A DNA stretch of 64,000 nucleotides, taken from NCBI GenBank assembly GCA_039527025.1, contig BAAAJN010000003.1, positions 124,001 through 188,000 on the forward strand, written 5' to 3'. Both the position numbers and the translations under genes were made by a program. The notes under the pieces were generated by a model. The model had not been told where the DNA came from and did no database searches. It saw nothing but the letters and a program-made list of their open reading frames with translations. Of the stretch, positions 40,576 to 49,862 are shown piece by piece. This stretch comes from Microlunatus lacustris. Lineage in GTDB: Bacteria; Actinomycetota; Actinomycetes; Propionibacteriales; Propionibacteriaceae. Each line of letters starts with the position of its first letter. Positions within the stretch are counted from its first letter, which is position 1.

Positions 40576-43235
40576 TGCTGCTCCTCCTCGCCGTACCTCG
40601 AGGACCCGTCACCCTCGAGTGCGGTGTCCTCGGCCGACGCGGCGCTCGGGCCTTCGTCCTCCAGCACACCAGGCTCTGCCGCCGTCGCGACCGAACCGTC
40701 CACCGGGACCTCGTCGTCGTCCGCCGCGGCCGTGTCCAGCACGGCGGCCTCAGCGGTCGTCTCCGGGTTGAGCGCGATCACGACCACCGAGTCGTTGCCA
40801 CTCACTCCGACGAACTTGACCCCCATGGTGTCACGACCCTTGACCGGCACCTCGGCAACAGCGCTGCGGGTGATCTGCCCGCTGGCCTTGATGGCGATGA
40901 CCTGGTCGCGCTCGGTGACCACCAGGCCGCCGACCAGGGCACCCCGGTCGTCGTTGAGCCGCATGGCCTTGATGCCCAGCCCGCCACGGCCCTGCTGCCG
41001 GTACTCCGACACGGCCGTGCGCTTGGCGAAGCCGCCATCGGTGACGGTGAAGACGAAGTGGTCGTCCTCGGTCTCGCCCGCCTTGATCACCGACAGGCTG
41101 AGCAGCTCGTCGTCGGCCCGGAACTTCATCCCGGTGACCCCCGACGTCGCCCGGCCCATCGGCCGCAGCTCCTCGTCGTGGGCGGGGAAGCGGATCGACT
41201 GGCCCTTCCGGGAGATGAGCAGCACCTCGTCCTCGGTGTTGGCCAGCTGGGCGCCGATCAGCTCGTCGTCGTCGTCGCGGAAGTTGACGGCGATGATGCC
41301 GGCCTGGCGCGGCGAGTCGTACTGGGACAGCGCCGTCTTCTTCACCAGGCCGCGCTTGGTGGCCAGCAGCAGGTAGGGGGCCGTCTGGTAGTCCCGGACG
41401 GCCAGCACCTGGGCGATCTCCTCGTCGGGCAGGAAGGAGAGCAGCCCGGCCACGTGCCCCCCGCGGGCGTCCCGGTTGGCCTCGGGCAGCTGCCAGACCT
41501 TCGCGCGGTACACCCGGCCCTTGTTCGTGAAGAACAGGATCCAGTGGTGGTTGGTGGTGGCGAAGAGCTGGTCCACCTCGTCGTCGGTGCGCAGCGTGGC
41601 TCCCCGGACGCCCTTGCCGCCGCGCTTCTGCACCCGGTAGAGACCGGTCGGGGTGCGCTTGGCGTAGCCGCCGCGGGTGATGGTCACGACGACGTCGGAA
41701 TCGGGGATCAGGTCCTCGTTCGACAGGTCCCCGTCGGCGGTGATGATCTTCGTGCGCCGCTCGTCGCCGTACTTGTCGACGATCTCGGCCAGCTCCTCGC
41801 TGACGATGGTCCGCTGCCGCTCGGGCCGGGCCAGGATGTCCTCGAGGTCGGCGATGATCCGCTCGTACTCGGCGAGCTGGTCGATGATCCGCTGCCGCTC
41901 CAGAGCCGCCAGCCGGCGGAGCTGCATGTCGAGGATCGCCGTGGCCTGCGGGTCGTCGATCTCCAGCAGCGTCTTCAGGCCCTCGCGCGCCTCGTCGGTG
42001 CTGGGGCTGCGCCGGATCAGCGCGATGACCTCGTCGAGCGCGTCGAGCGCCTTGACCAGGCCGCGGTAGATGTGGGCGCGGGCCTGGGTGTCGGCGAGGC
42101 GGTGCCGCGTGCGCCGCTGGATCACCTCGACCTGGTGCTCGATCCAGTAGGAGATGAACTGGTCCAGCCGCAGGGTGCGCGGCACGTCGTCGACCAGCGC
42201 CAGCATGTTGCAGCCGAAGGTGTCCTGCAGCTGGGTGTGCTTGAAGAGGTTGTTGAGCACCACCCGCGGCTGGGCGTCGCGCTTGAGCACGATCACCAGC
42301 TGCTGCCCGGTCCGTGACGAGGTGTTGTCCCGGATGTCGGCGATGCCGGAGAGCTTGCCGGTGTTGACCAGCTCGGCGATCTTCAGCGCCAGGTTGTCCG
42401 GGTTCACCATGTAGGGCAGCTCGGTGACCACCAGGTTCGTGCGGCCCGACCGGTCCTCGTCGATGTCGACGACGGCCCGCATGGTGACCGAGCCGCGGCC
42501 GGTCCGGTAGGCGTCCTCGATGCCCTGCCGACCGACGATGAGTGCCCCGTTGGGGAAGTCCGGTCCGCTGACCCGCTCCATGGCGGCAGCGAGCAGCTCC
42601 TCGGGGGTGGACTCGGGGTGCTCGAGCGCCCACTGCACGGCCGCCGCGACCTCGCGCAGGTTGTGCGTGGGGATGTTGGTGGCCATCCCGACGGCGATCC
42701 CGGTCGAGCCGTTCACCAGCAGGTTCGGGAACCGCGACGGCAGGACGACCGGCTCGGTCTCCTTGCCGTCGTAGTTCGGCTTGAAGTCGACCGTGTCCTC
42801 GGTGATGTCGCGGACCATCTCCATGGCCAGCGGCGCCATCTTGCACTCGGTGTAGCGCATCGCCGCGGCCGGGTCGTTGCCCGGCGAGCCGAAGTTCCCC
42901 TGGCCCGAGACCAACGGGTAGCGCATCACCCAGGGCTGGGCCAGCCGGACGAGGGTGTCGTAGATCGAGGAGTCACCGTGCGGGTGGTACTGCCCCATGA
43001 CGTCGCCGACGATGCGTGCGCACTTGTTCCAACCGCGGTCGGGGCGGTACCCGCCGTCGAACATCGCGTAGAGGACCCGCCGGTGCACCGGCTTCAACCC
43101 GTCCCGCACATCAGGCAGCGCCCGACCCACGATCACGCTCATCGCGTAGTCGAGGTAGGACTTCTGGATCTCCTCCTGGAGGTCCACCGGCTCCCGCCGG
43201 TCAGTCACCGGACCCTCGGGCGGTGTGTCACTCAT
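40572..43235 (-). CDS. gyrA: DNA gyrase subunit A
   Basis: An 887-residue breakage-reunion subunit of gyrase. It starts MSDTPPEGPVTDRREPVDLQ. The conserved core is SYLDYAMSVIVGRALPDVRDGLKPVHRRVLYAM, then HPHGDSSIYDTLVRLAQP with Ser and Asp at the positions tied to fluoroquinolone susceptibility, and the catalytic Tyr in AMRYTECKM. The C-terminal pinwheel holds repeated blades, and the GyrA-box-like segment RGGKGVRGATL is present. The acidic tail has about 50 residues rich in Ala/Glu/Asp. It runs away from oriC. Confidence 0.98.
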   Translation of the reverse strand: MSDTPPEGPVTDRREPVDLQEEIQKSYLDYAMSVIVGRALPDVRDGLKPVHRRVLYAMFDGGYRPDRGWNKCARIVGDVMGQYHPHGDSSIYDTLVRLAQPWVMRYPLVSGQGNFGSPGNDPAAAMRYTECKMAPLAMEMVRDITEDTVDFKPNYDGKETEPVVLPSRFPNLLVNGSTGIAVGMATNIPTHNLREVAAAVQWALEHPESTPEELLAAAMERVSGPDFPNGALIVGRQGIEDAYRTGRGSVTMRAVVDIDEDRSGRTNLVVTELPYMVNPDNLALKIAELVNTGKLSGIADIRDNTSSRTGQQLVIVLKRDAQPRVVLNNLFKHTQLQDTFGCNMLALVDDVPRTLRLDQFISYWIEHQVEVIQRRTRHRLADTQARAHIYRGLVKALDALDEVIALIRRSPSTDEAREGLKTLLEIDDPQATAILDMQLRRLAALERQRIIDQLAEYERIIADLEDILARPERQRTIVSEELAEIVDKYGDERRTKIITADGDLSNEDLIPDSDVVVTITRGGYAKRTPTGLYRVQKRGGKGVRGATLRTDDEVDQLFATTNHHWILFFTNKGRVYRAKVWQLPEANRDARGGHVAGLLSFLPDEEIAQVLAVRDYQTAPYLLLATKRGLVKKTALSQYDSPRQAGIIAVNFRDDDDELIGAQLANTEDEVLLISRKGQSIRFPAHDEELRPMGRATSGVTGMKFRADDELLSLSVIKAGETEDDHFVFTVTDGGFAKRTAVSEYRQQGRGGLGIKAMRLNDDRGALVGGLVVTERDQVIAIKASGQITRSAVAEVPVKGRDTMGVKFVGVSGNDSVVVIALNPETTAEAAVLDTAAADDDEVPVDGSVATAAEPGVLEDEGPSAASAEDTALEGDGSSRYGEEEQQ

Positions 43236-43300
43236 GAGACCTTCCTAGTTCTCCGAAGCAGCGTGAGACCCGGCAGCCCTGACCCGGCGGGCAAGAGCCG

Positions 43301-43414
43301 GGACAGGGGACCGCTGGGGTCGTGCGAAGGGGCGTGGATGGGCCTGGCGGGAGCGCCGGAGCCTGCGGAGGCGCGGATGGTTGCCCCGAGCGCGACTCCA
43401 GCGGTCCCCTGTCC
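43301..43414. repeat. Structured hairpin element, copy A (gyrB-gyrA gap)
   Basis: A 17-bp perfect terminal inverted repeat (GGACAGGGGACCGCTGG at 43301-43317, CCAGCGGTCCCCTGTCC at 43398-43414) continues inward as GTCGTGC/GCGCGAC (one G-U), GGGGC/GCCCC, and an inner stem GCGCC/GGCGC. Unpaired strands read GTGGATGGGCCTGGCGG and GGATGGTT. Copy B at 53392-53496 has the same unpaired strands but different stems. Confidence 0.75.
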
Positions 43415-43427
43415 TGGCGCACTCGAC

Positions 43428-45593
43428 CTAGATGTCAAGGAACCGCACGTCTTTCGCGTTGCGCTGGATGAAGTTCCGCCGTTGCTCCACGTCCTCGCCC
43501 ATCAGGATCGAGAACATCTCGTCGGCCCGGGCGGCGTCGTCCAGGGTGACCTGCAGCAGCACCCGGTTGTCCGGGTCCATCGTGGTCTCCCACAGCTGGT
43601 CGGGGTTCATCTCGCCGAGACCCTTGTAGCGCTGGATCGCGTTGTCGCGCGGCAGCCGCTTGCCCTCCTCGCCGCCGACCCGGAGCAGGGCGTCCCGCTC
43701 GGCATCGGTGTAGGCCAGCTCGTGGGCGGAGTTCGTCCAGTTGATCTTGAACAGCGGCGGCTGGGCCAGGTAGACGTGGCCGGCCTCGATCAGCGGCCGC
43801 ATGAACCGGAACATCAGGGTCAGCAGCAGCGTCCGGATGTGGGCGCCGTCGACGTCGGCGTCGGCCATCATGACGATCTTGTGGTAGCGCAGCTTCTCGA
43901 CGTCGAAGTCGTCGTGCACCCCGGTCCCGAGGGCGGAGATGATCGCCTGCACCTCGTTGTTCTGCATGATCCGGTCGATCCGCGCCTTCTCGACGTTGAG
44001 GATCTTGCCGCGGATCGGCAGGATCGCCTGGATCCGCGGGTCGCGGCCACCCTTGGCGGAGCCACCCGCCGAGTCGCCCTCGACGATGAAGACCTCGCAC
44101 TCCTCGGGGTTGGTCGACTGGCAGTCGCTGAGCTTGCCGGGCAGGCCACTGCGGCCGAGCAGGCCCTTCCGGTCGCGGGCGGCGTCGCGCGCCTTGCGGG
44201 CGGCGACGCGGGCGATCGCGGCGGCCTGGCCCTTGCGGATGATCTGCCGGCCCTCAGCGGGGTTCTGCTCGAACCAGGCGCCGAGCTTGTCGTTGACGAC
44301 CTGCTGGGTGAAGGAGCGGGCCTCGGTGTTGCCGAGCTTGGTCTTGGTCTGACCCTCGAACTGCGGCTCGGCGAGCTTGATGGAGATGATCGCCGTCAGG
44401 CCCTCGCGGATGTCCTCACCGGAGAGGCGGTCCTCCTTCTTCTTCACCAGCCCCCACGTCTCGGCCCACTTGTTGGCCGTCAGGGTGAGCGCCGCCCGGA
44501 AGCCCTCCTCGTGCGTGCCGCCCTCGTGGGTGTTGATGGCGTTGGCGAAGGTGTGCACCGACTCGTTGTAGGAGGTGTTCCACTGCATCGCCAGCTCCAG
44601 GCTGAGCCCGGCCTCGGGCCGCTCGGCCTCGACGTCGATGACCGATCCGTGGATGACGTCCTTGGTGCCGATCAGGTACTTCACGTAGTCGACCAGGCCG
44701 TCGGCGTAGCAGAAGGTGTCGGTGTTCGGGTTCCCGTCCTCGTCCACCCGGTCGGGCCGCTCGTCGGTGATCGAGATGGTCAGGCCCTTGTTGAGGAAGG
44801 CCATCTCGCGGAAGCGGGAAGCCAGCGTCTCGTAGGTGTAGGTGGTCGCCTCGAAGATCTCGTCGCTGGCGTAGAAGGTGACGGTGGTGCCGGTCTCGTC
44901 GGTCGGCTCGTGCTGCTCCAGCGGACCGTCGGGGACGCCGAGCGAGAACGACTGCGACCAGCGGTAGCCGTCCCGGCGGACCTCGACGGTCAGGTGGCTG
45001 GAGAGCGCGTTGACCACCGAGACGCCCACGCCGTGCAGCCCGCCGGACACCTTGTAACCGCCGTCGCCGAACTTGCCCCCGGCGTGCAGGACGGTCAGCG
45101 CGACGGTGACCGCCGGGATGCCCTCCTTGGGGTGGATCTTCACCGGGATGCCGCGGCCGTTGTCGGTCACCCGGATGCCGCCGTCGGCGAGCAGCCGGAC
45201 GTCGATGGTGTCGCAGTAGCCGGCCATCGCCTCGTCGACCGAGTTGTCGACGACCTCCTGGACGAGGTGGTGCAGGCCGCGCTCGCCGGTCGAGCCGATG
45301 TACATGCCGGGGCGCTTGCGGACCGCCTCGAGGCCCTCGAGGACGGTGATCGACTCCGAGTCGTAGGCGCCCGGATTGTTGCTGCCGACGTTCCGCGGCG
45401 CCTCGACGGTGCGGTCCGCGGGCAGCTCGTCGGAGGACTCCGGGCCGATGGTCACCCCGTCGACCTCGACCGTCTCCACGTCGTCGGAGGCGAGGTAGCT
45501 CTCCAACGCCTCGGCCGCGGCCGGGTCGGCTGCGTCCTGCGGGGCGGCGTCGAAGGGGGTCGCGAGGGACTGGTCGGGGGTCTCGTCCGGCAC
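43428..45593 (-). CDS. gyrB: DNA gyrase subunit B
   Basis: ATPase subunit of gyrase. The core begins YDSESITVLEGLEAVRKRPGMYIGSTGERGLHHLV. The GHKL ATP site includes EVVDNSVDEA and DNGRGIPV. The TOPRIM metal site is VEGDSAGGSA, with DADVDGAHI, and the C-terminus reads RDVRFLDI-like. About 80 residues of low-complexity acidic sequence precede the core with the GTG at 45593 chosen here (AGGAG about eight bases upstream). An ATG at 45779 in the same frame would add 62 residues but sits within a TAGAAT promoter-like hexamer, so it is less likely. It ends 7 nt beyond hairpin element A. Confidence 0.95.
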   Translation of the reverse strand: MPDETPDQSLATPFDAAPQDAADPAAAEALESYLASDDVETVEVDGVTIGPESSDELPADRTVEAPRNVGSNNPGAYDSESITVLEGLEAVRKRPGMYIGSTGERGLHHLVQEVVDNSVDEAMAGYCDTIDVRLLADGGIRVTDNGRGIPVKIHPKEGIPAVTVALTVLHAGGKFGDGGYKVSGGLHGVGVSVVNALSSHLTVEVRRDGYRWSQSFSLGVPDGPLEQHEPTDETGTTVTFYASDEIFEATTYTYETLASRFREMAFLNKGLTISITDERPDRVDEDGNPNTDTFCYADGLVDYVKYLIGTKDVIHGSVIDVEAERPEAGLSLELAMQWNTSYNESVHTFANAINTHEGGTHEEGFRAALTLTANKWAETWGLVKKKEDRLSGEDIREGLTAIISIKLAEPQFEGQTKTKLGNTEARSFTQQVVNDKLGAWFEQNPAEGRQIIRKGQAAAIARVAARKARDAARDRKGLLGRSGLPGKLSDCQSTNPEECEVFIVEGDSAGGSAKGGRDPRIQAILPIRGKILNVEKARIDRIMQNNEVQAIISALGTGVHDDFDVEKLRYHKIVMMADADVDGAHIRTLLLTLMFRFMRPLIEAGHVYLAQPPLFKINWTNSAHELAYTDAERDALLRVGGEEGKRLPRDNAIQRYKGLGEMNPDQLWETTMDPDNRVLLQVTLDDAARADEMFSILMGEDVEQRRNFIQRNAKDVRFLDI

Positions 45594-46010
45594 CGGCACG
45601 GGCTCCTGTCGCACAGGCGCCGCCCGGGCGGGCCCGCGCCGGTCGGGACCGGACGGGACGAGGGTGGGCGGCACGTTGAACCGTCGAGGCCGGACCGGCG
45701 GTCCGACCACCTCCGGCGCACGCGGGCCCGCCGACGGTGCACCACCGGGACGGACCGGTGCGGGACCGGATGCCTGCATTCTAGCGCGCGCGAGCGCGAA
45801 GAGCGCATTCCGGCGGGGTGTCCGCGGACTGGTCGATACGGTTGACTGGCCCTGGCTGGGCATCTGGACCGAGTCGGAGGTGTCCGGAGACTCCCGATAC
45901 GCACCCCAGGGCCGCTGAGGCCTTCTGAGGGCACCTGGCCACGGCGCCCCGGTCACTCCGGCGCTGGTCAGCCCGGCCCTCCGGAGCCCGCCCACCCCTA
46001 CACTGACCGC

Positions 46011-46688
46011 GTGCCTGCCGAGACCAGCGTCAGCCGCGTGTGGCTGGACGAGGGCGAGGTCAACCCGACCTGGCCCGCGCCGACCGCGGCCGCCCGACGC
46101 CGGTCGCTGCCGCCGGCCGCGGCCTGGGGGGTGGTCGCTGCTGGGTTGGTGGCGGTGGTCGCGCTGACCTGGGCGCTGGGCGGCTTCGAGCGCCGCACCG
46201 ACCTGATCCGGCCGGCGGAGGTCGGCAGCCTGATCAGCACCGGACCGTACGAGCTCCGGTTCACCTCGGCGACCGCCCAGCAGAAGACCCTGTTCGACGA
46301 CGAGGTCGTCTGGCGGGTGACGGCGGTCGGGGAGGGCCGCACCACCGGTGACGTCACCATCGCGCCCGACTACCTGGGCGGCGACGGGATGTTCGTGACC
46401 AAGGACCCCGTGAGCGGGGTGGTGAGCACCCCGGAGAGCCAGTCCTTCCGCCCCGGCGGGTTCGTCAGCGGCTCGGCCTTCACCCCGGGGTTGCCGCTGC
46501 AGCCCTTCCGCGTGGAGTTCGAGTTCCCGCGCACCTACCAGCCGGGTCCGACGATCAGCTTCGTCGTCTTCGACCTGCAGTTCCGGGACAACTCCCTGCT
46601 CGGGGACCAGGAGCCCCAGTGGCGCAACGCCGACGAGGCCAGTCGCCTCGAGCTGCCCGTCGAGGTGTTGCCGCCGGCCACCAGCTGA
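46011..46688 (+). CDS. Unknown membrane-anchored protein
   Basis: A 225-residue protein, divergent from gyrB. Residues 1-35 are cytosolic and Pro/Arg-rich, followed by one transmembrane helix (AAAWGVVAAGLVAVVALTWAL) and an extracellular beta-rich domain (EVGSLISTGPYELRFTSATAQ, ...PFRVEFEFPRTYQPGPTISFVVFDLQFRDNS). The outer domain resembles, in overall pattern, that of the facing minus-strand genes. Family not recognised. It converges 7 nt from the next gene, so this and the following three genes look like one functional block. Confidence 0.7.
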   Translation: MPAETSVSRVWLDEGEVNPTWPAPTAAARRRSLPPAAAWGVVAAGLVAVVALTWALGGFERRTDLIRPAEVGSLISTGPYELRFTSATAQQKTLFDDEVVWRVTAVGEGRTTGDVTIAPDYLGGDGMFVTKDPVSGVVSTPESQSFRPGGFVSGSAFTPGLPLQPFRVEFEFPRTYQPGPTISFVVFDLQFRDNSLLGDQEPQWRNADEASRLELPVEVLPPATS

Positions 46689-46695
46689 GCGCCAC

Positions 46696-47268
46696 TCAGG
46701 CCGGCGGTCGCAGCACCGGCGTCCGGTCCGCGGTCGAGCCGTCGGGCAGCGCCACCCCGACCACCTCGTCGACGAAGACGGTCGGGACGACGTAGACCAC
46801 CTCGAAGCGGTAGGCCCGGCCGACCTCGCGGTCCTCGGACCCGCAGGAAGGAGCGTCCCGGGAGGGGAGGCCGGCGCTGTAGTCCGCCGGCTCCCAGATC
46901 CGGCCACCGGGACCGAGCAGCGCCGTGGTGCAGAACGCGAAGTCCGTCCCCGTCACCGGGGTCCGCTCGAGCTGCGCCACCACGTAGGTGACGCCGGCCT
47001 CGGCGTACCCGGGCTCACCCGAGGACGCCGCCAGCCGGGTGGTCTGCACCAGGCTCAGCAGCCGCCACTCGGCGTCCAGCGCGGTGGCCGGTGCCCCGGG
47101 CTCGACCGCGCGGTAGCGGTCGTCGCCGGTGTGCGCGAGCGCGTACACGGTCCAGCCGGCCAGGTAGATGAGCACCGCCAGGCCGACGGCCGCGGTCCGC
47201 AGCCAGGCGCGTCGCCGCTGCGACCGGGGCTGGGCCGTCGGCGGAGCCGGGTCGAGGACGGCGGTCAT
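46696..47268 (-). CDS. Unknown membrane-anchored protein, block gene 3
   Basis: 190 residues from ATG 47268. There is one transmembrane helix (TAAVGLAVLIYLAGWTVYAL) after a basic N-terminus, then an outer domain with two cysteines in FCTTALLG and SCGSEDREVG, likely a disulfide. VVYVVPTVFVDEVVGVALPDGS is strand-rich. No family is recognised. The start overlaps the stop of the upstream gene (ATGA). Confidence 0.75.
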   Translation of the reverse strand: MTAVLDPAPPTAQPRSQRRRAWLRTAAVGLAVLIYLAGWTVYALAHTGDDRYRAVEPGAPATALDAEWRLLSLVQTTRLAASSGEPGYAEAGVTYVVAQLERTPVTGTDFAFCTTALLGPGGRIWEPADYSAGLPSRDAPSCGSEDREVGRAYRFEVVYVVPTVFVDEVVGVALPDGSTADRTPVLRPPA

Positions 47269-47840
47269 CCCAGGGCCCGCGTCGTGGCGTTGGTGTCGAT
47301 CTCCACGCTCCGGCCGACGGCCGCTTCGCGCCACTGGTCCGCGTTGTCGGCGGTGATGCCCAGGTGCACCTGGACCCGGGCCTGGAAGCCGTTGATGATC
47401 TCCAGCCGCCACAGCTCCAGCGTCAGGTCCTCGATCTGGGCGGGGTCCACCTCGAAGACGTACTCCGTCTGCTCGGAGAACCCGGGGGCGGCTCGCGAGC
47501 TCTGCAGGCTGAACTCGTCGTAGACCCGAGGGCCGCGGGTGACCAGCCGGCTGTCGCTGTAGAGCAGCTCGTGGCTGCTCGTGGCGGCCACCGTCACGTC
47601 GACGACCACGAACGCGCCCGGGGTGGTGTCCATCACCTCGCCGTCGCGGGTCAGCCGGTGGCCGATCCGGACGTCGTCGACGAGCACCTCACCGTCCTCG
47701 ACCTGGACGGGACGCCCGACCTGGCCCCGGAGGTAGTCGTGCTCGGGGCGGGCGTCGCTGACCTGGACCGCGGTCGCCGCCAGCGCGACGCAGACGATCG
47801 CCGTCAGCAGGGCGACGAGCCGGGAGCGGCGGACGCTCAC
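47265..47840 (-). CDS. Unknown membrane-anchored protein, block gene 2
   Basis: 191 residues from GTG 47840. There is one N-terminal helix (LVALLTAIVCVALAATAVQV), possibly an uncleaved signal anchor. The outer domain of alternating strands (GEVLVDDVRIGHRLTRDG, GAFVVVDVTVAATSSHELLYSDSR, YVFEVDPAQIEDLTLELWRLEII) is reminiscent of immunoglobulin-like DUF4352 or telomeric-repeat-like domains in exported proteins. The start overlaps the upstream stop by 4 nt. Function unknown. Confidence 0.75.
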   Translation of the reverse strand: MSVRRSRLVALLTAIVCVALAATAVQVSDARPEHDYLRGQVGRPVQVEDGEVLVDDVRIGHRLTRDGEVMDTTPGAFVVVDVTVAATSSHELLYSDSRLVTRGPRVYDEFSLQSSRAAPGFSEQTEYVFEVDPAQIEDLTLELWRLEIINGFQARVQVHLGITADNADQWREAAVGRSVEIDTNATTRALG

Positions 47841-49282
47841 CGCACCGCCTCCACCGGAGCTGGTGCCGGGGCTCCAGCCGCGGCCGCCGCGTGCGAGCGC
47901 TGCTGGAACAGCTCCAGGCAGCGCCGGAAAGCCACGGCCAGCAGGCACAGCCGGAGGGGCTCGAAGGGCAGGTCCAGGGCCAGGTCGAGCCACGGCTGCC
48001 AGACGGTCCAGAAATCCACGGTGTGCCCCCCGAGCAGGGAGTCCAGCGCGATGGTGGCGTAGTTCCGGAGGGCTTCCAGCACGGCGTGGACGAGGACGAA
48101 GGAGCCGAGGAAGACCAGGCCGGCGCGCAGGATCAGCCGCAGCGAGTGGAAGGTCGGCAGGTACTTGTCGTCGACGTCGCCGAGGAAGGCCTCCTTGGCC
48201 TCCCGCGCCACCCGCTGCACCCCGCGGGGCGGCGGACCCAGGCGCCGCAGCGCCTGCTTCTCGCGGTACCTGGCGAAGGTGCCGGCGCCGGGGATCCGGT
48301 CGGCGTAGGTCTGCCCCTTGCGCCACAGCTCGGCCAGTGAGAGCACCTGGGAGCCGTAGATCAGCGCGGCGACGGCCAGCCAGATGATCGGCTGGGAGAC
48401 CACCTGCCAGGCCACCGGCCAGACCTCCTCGGTGACCACCCGGGCGACGACGTCCAGGACGGCGGGCAGGTCGATGGCGAAGCGGGCGAGGAAAGCCGAG
48501 GCCGCATCCCGGACGGCGGCGCCCCAACCCCAGAAGGCCCGGTCGGTCAGCCAGAGCATCGCCAGCTGGAACAAGCGGATGCCGCCCAGGATGAGCACCA
48601 GCATGAAGAACGACTCGACCAGCGCGACGACCAGGCCGAGGACCTGCCGGCCGGTCCGCTCGTGCAGCGCGTCCAGCACCCGGCGGAGCGCGTAGATCCC
48701 CACCACCAGGGCCAGCAGCTGCCACGGGTGCTCCCGGCTGGCCTCGTTCAGCACGCCGAGCACGCTGCCCTCGGCGCCGAAGCCGCTGCGCAGCCCCTGC
48801 TCGACGGTGAGGTCGCTGGCCGCCTCGGTGACCTGGCCGAAGGCGGCGTACAGGCCGAGGAACGGCAGCAGGGTGACCGCGAGCAGCTGGCCGACGCTCT
48901 CGTCGCGGCCGTCGACCGCGGCCTCGTCCTCGGGGATCAGGGATCGGATGCCGAGCTCGCGGCCGACCACCTGCAGGATCAGCACCAGTGCGGTGAGCAG
49001 GCTGACGAAGTTGAAGGAGAACAGCACCAGGGCGAGCCAGGCGCTCACGTCGCCGGCGAGGACGGCCAGCCGCATGGCGACCTGCGAGCCGAGCCAGCCG
49101 AGCAGGTAGAGGCCGAGCACCTGGGGCAGCAGCCGCCACCAGACCCGGCCGGTGTCGACGACCAGGATGCGCAGATCGGTGAGCAGCTCGGCCAGCTCGG
49201 CCCCGCCCGCGTCAGGAGGCAGCCGCCGGGGTCGAGCCGGGGGAGGCACCACGGCGACCGGGGCCGGGGCCGGATCAGCCAT
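47837..49282 (-). CDS. Unknown polytopic membrane protein, block gene 1
   Basis: A 481-residue protein with about eight to ten hydrophobic segments: VWWRLLPQVLGLYLLGWLGS, WLALVLFSFNFVSLLTALVLIL, LLAVTLLPFLGLYAAFG, VLGLVVALVESFFMLVLILGG, and others. A cytosolic loop contains AELWRKGQTYADRIPGAGTF. It ends in an Ala/Pro tail. Its start overlaps dciA by 8 nt, so it is embedded in the recF-dciA operon. No transporter or channel signature is recognised. Confidence 0.82.
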   Translation of the reverse strand: MADPAPAPVAVVPPPARPRRLPPDAGGAELAELLTDLRILVVDTGRVWWRLLPQVLGLYLLGWLGSQVAMRLAVLAGDVSAWLALVLFSFNFVSLLTALVLILQVVGRELGIRSLIPEDEAAVDGRDESVGQLLAVTLLPFLGLYAAFGQVTEAASDLTVEQGLRSGFGAEGSVLGVLNEASREHPWQLLALVVGIYALRRVLDALHERTGRQVLGLVVALVESFFMLVLILGGIRLFQLAMLWLTDRAFWGWGAAVRDAASAFLARFAIDLPAVLDVVARVVTEEVWPVAWQVVSQPIIWLAVAALIYGSQVLSLAELWRKGQTYADRIPGAGTFARYREKQALRRLGPPPRGVQRVAREAKEAFLGDVDDKYLPTFHSLRLILRAGLVFLGSFVLVHAVLEALRNYATIALDSLLGGHTVDFWTVWQPWLDLALDLPFEPLRLCLLAVAFRRCLELFQQRSHAAAAAGAPAPAPVEAVR

Positions 49283-49862
49283 AGGTGTCCCGAGGCCCCC
49301 GCCCGTCGCGGACCGACAGGCGGCCCTTCTTCCAGCTCGGCCCGTCGGGGCCCCGCACGTCCACGCGCGTCACCGTACCGTCGCCCAGGGCCTCGTTGAG
49401 CATGGCGACGAGCTGCGGGGCGAGCAGCCGCAGCTGGGTGGCCCAGGCGGTGGAGTCGGTGCGCACGGTGAGCACGGTGTCGGCGAAGGCCTCCGGGTGC
49501 GAGTGCGCGGCGTTGGCCGGACCGACGAGGCTGGACCAGCGGGCCAGCAGGCCGCGCACGTCCACTTCCTTCGCCCAGCCCTTGCTGTCGACGAGGCGGT
49601 CCACCGCCGCCCCGAGGCGCTGCGGGTCGCGGTCGTCGGGGTGGGCGCCGGAGACCTGGGGCCCGGGTCCGACGACGCGCGGGCTGCGCGGGCGGGTGCT
49701 GCGGCGGGGACGGTTGCGCGCCGTCGCCCCCAGGGACTGGGCGACCGAACGGGCCAGGGCCAGCCCGCTGGGGTCGTGGGGCTCCGCGGGTGCCGGCCGC
49801 TCGACGTCGTCCCCGCGGGAGTCCTCGTGATCGGCGTCGTCCGGGGGCTGGGGCTCACTCAT
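49275..49862 (-). CDS. dciA: DciA family helicase loader (DUF721)
   Basis: A 195-residue DUF721 protein, the ancestral loader that brings replicative helicase DnaB to the origin. The basic N-terminus (PRRSTRPRSPR) is followed by the KH-like domain RLGAAVDRLVDSKGWAKEVDVRGLLARWSSLVGPANAAHSHPE, and by TVLTVRTDSTAWATQLRLLAPQLVAMLNEALGDGTVTRV. It overlaps both recF and the following membrane gene by 8 nt. Confidence 0.93.
   Translation of the reverse strand: MSEPQPPDDADHEDSRGDDVERPAPAEPHDPSGLALARSVAQSLGATARNRPRRSTRPRSPRVVGPGPQVSGAHPDDRDPQRLGAAVDRLVDSKGWAKEVDVRGLLARWSSLVGPANAAHSHPEAFADTVLTVRTDSTAWATQLRLLAPQLVAMLNEALGDGTVTRVDVRGPDGPSWKKGRLSVRDGRGPRDTYG

Noticed and set aside
42618..45845. Plus-strand open frame of about 1075 codons across gyrA/gyrB
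   Set aside because: Antisense shadow of gyrase genes; no domain recognisable.
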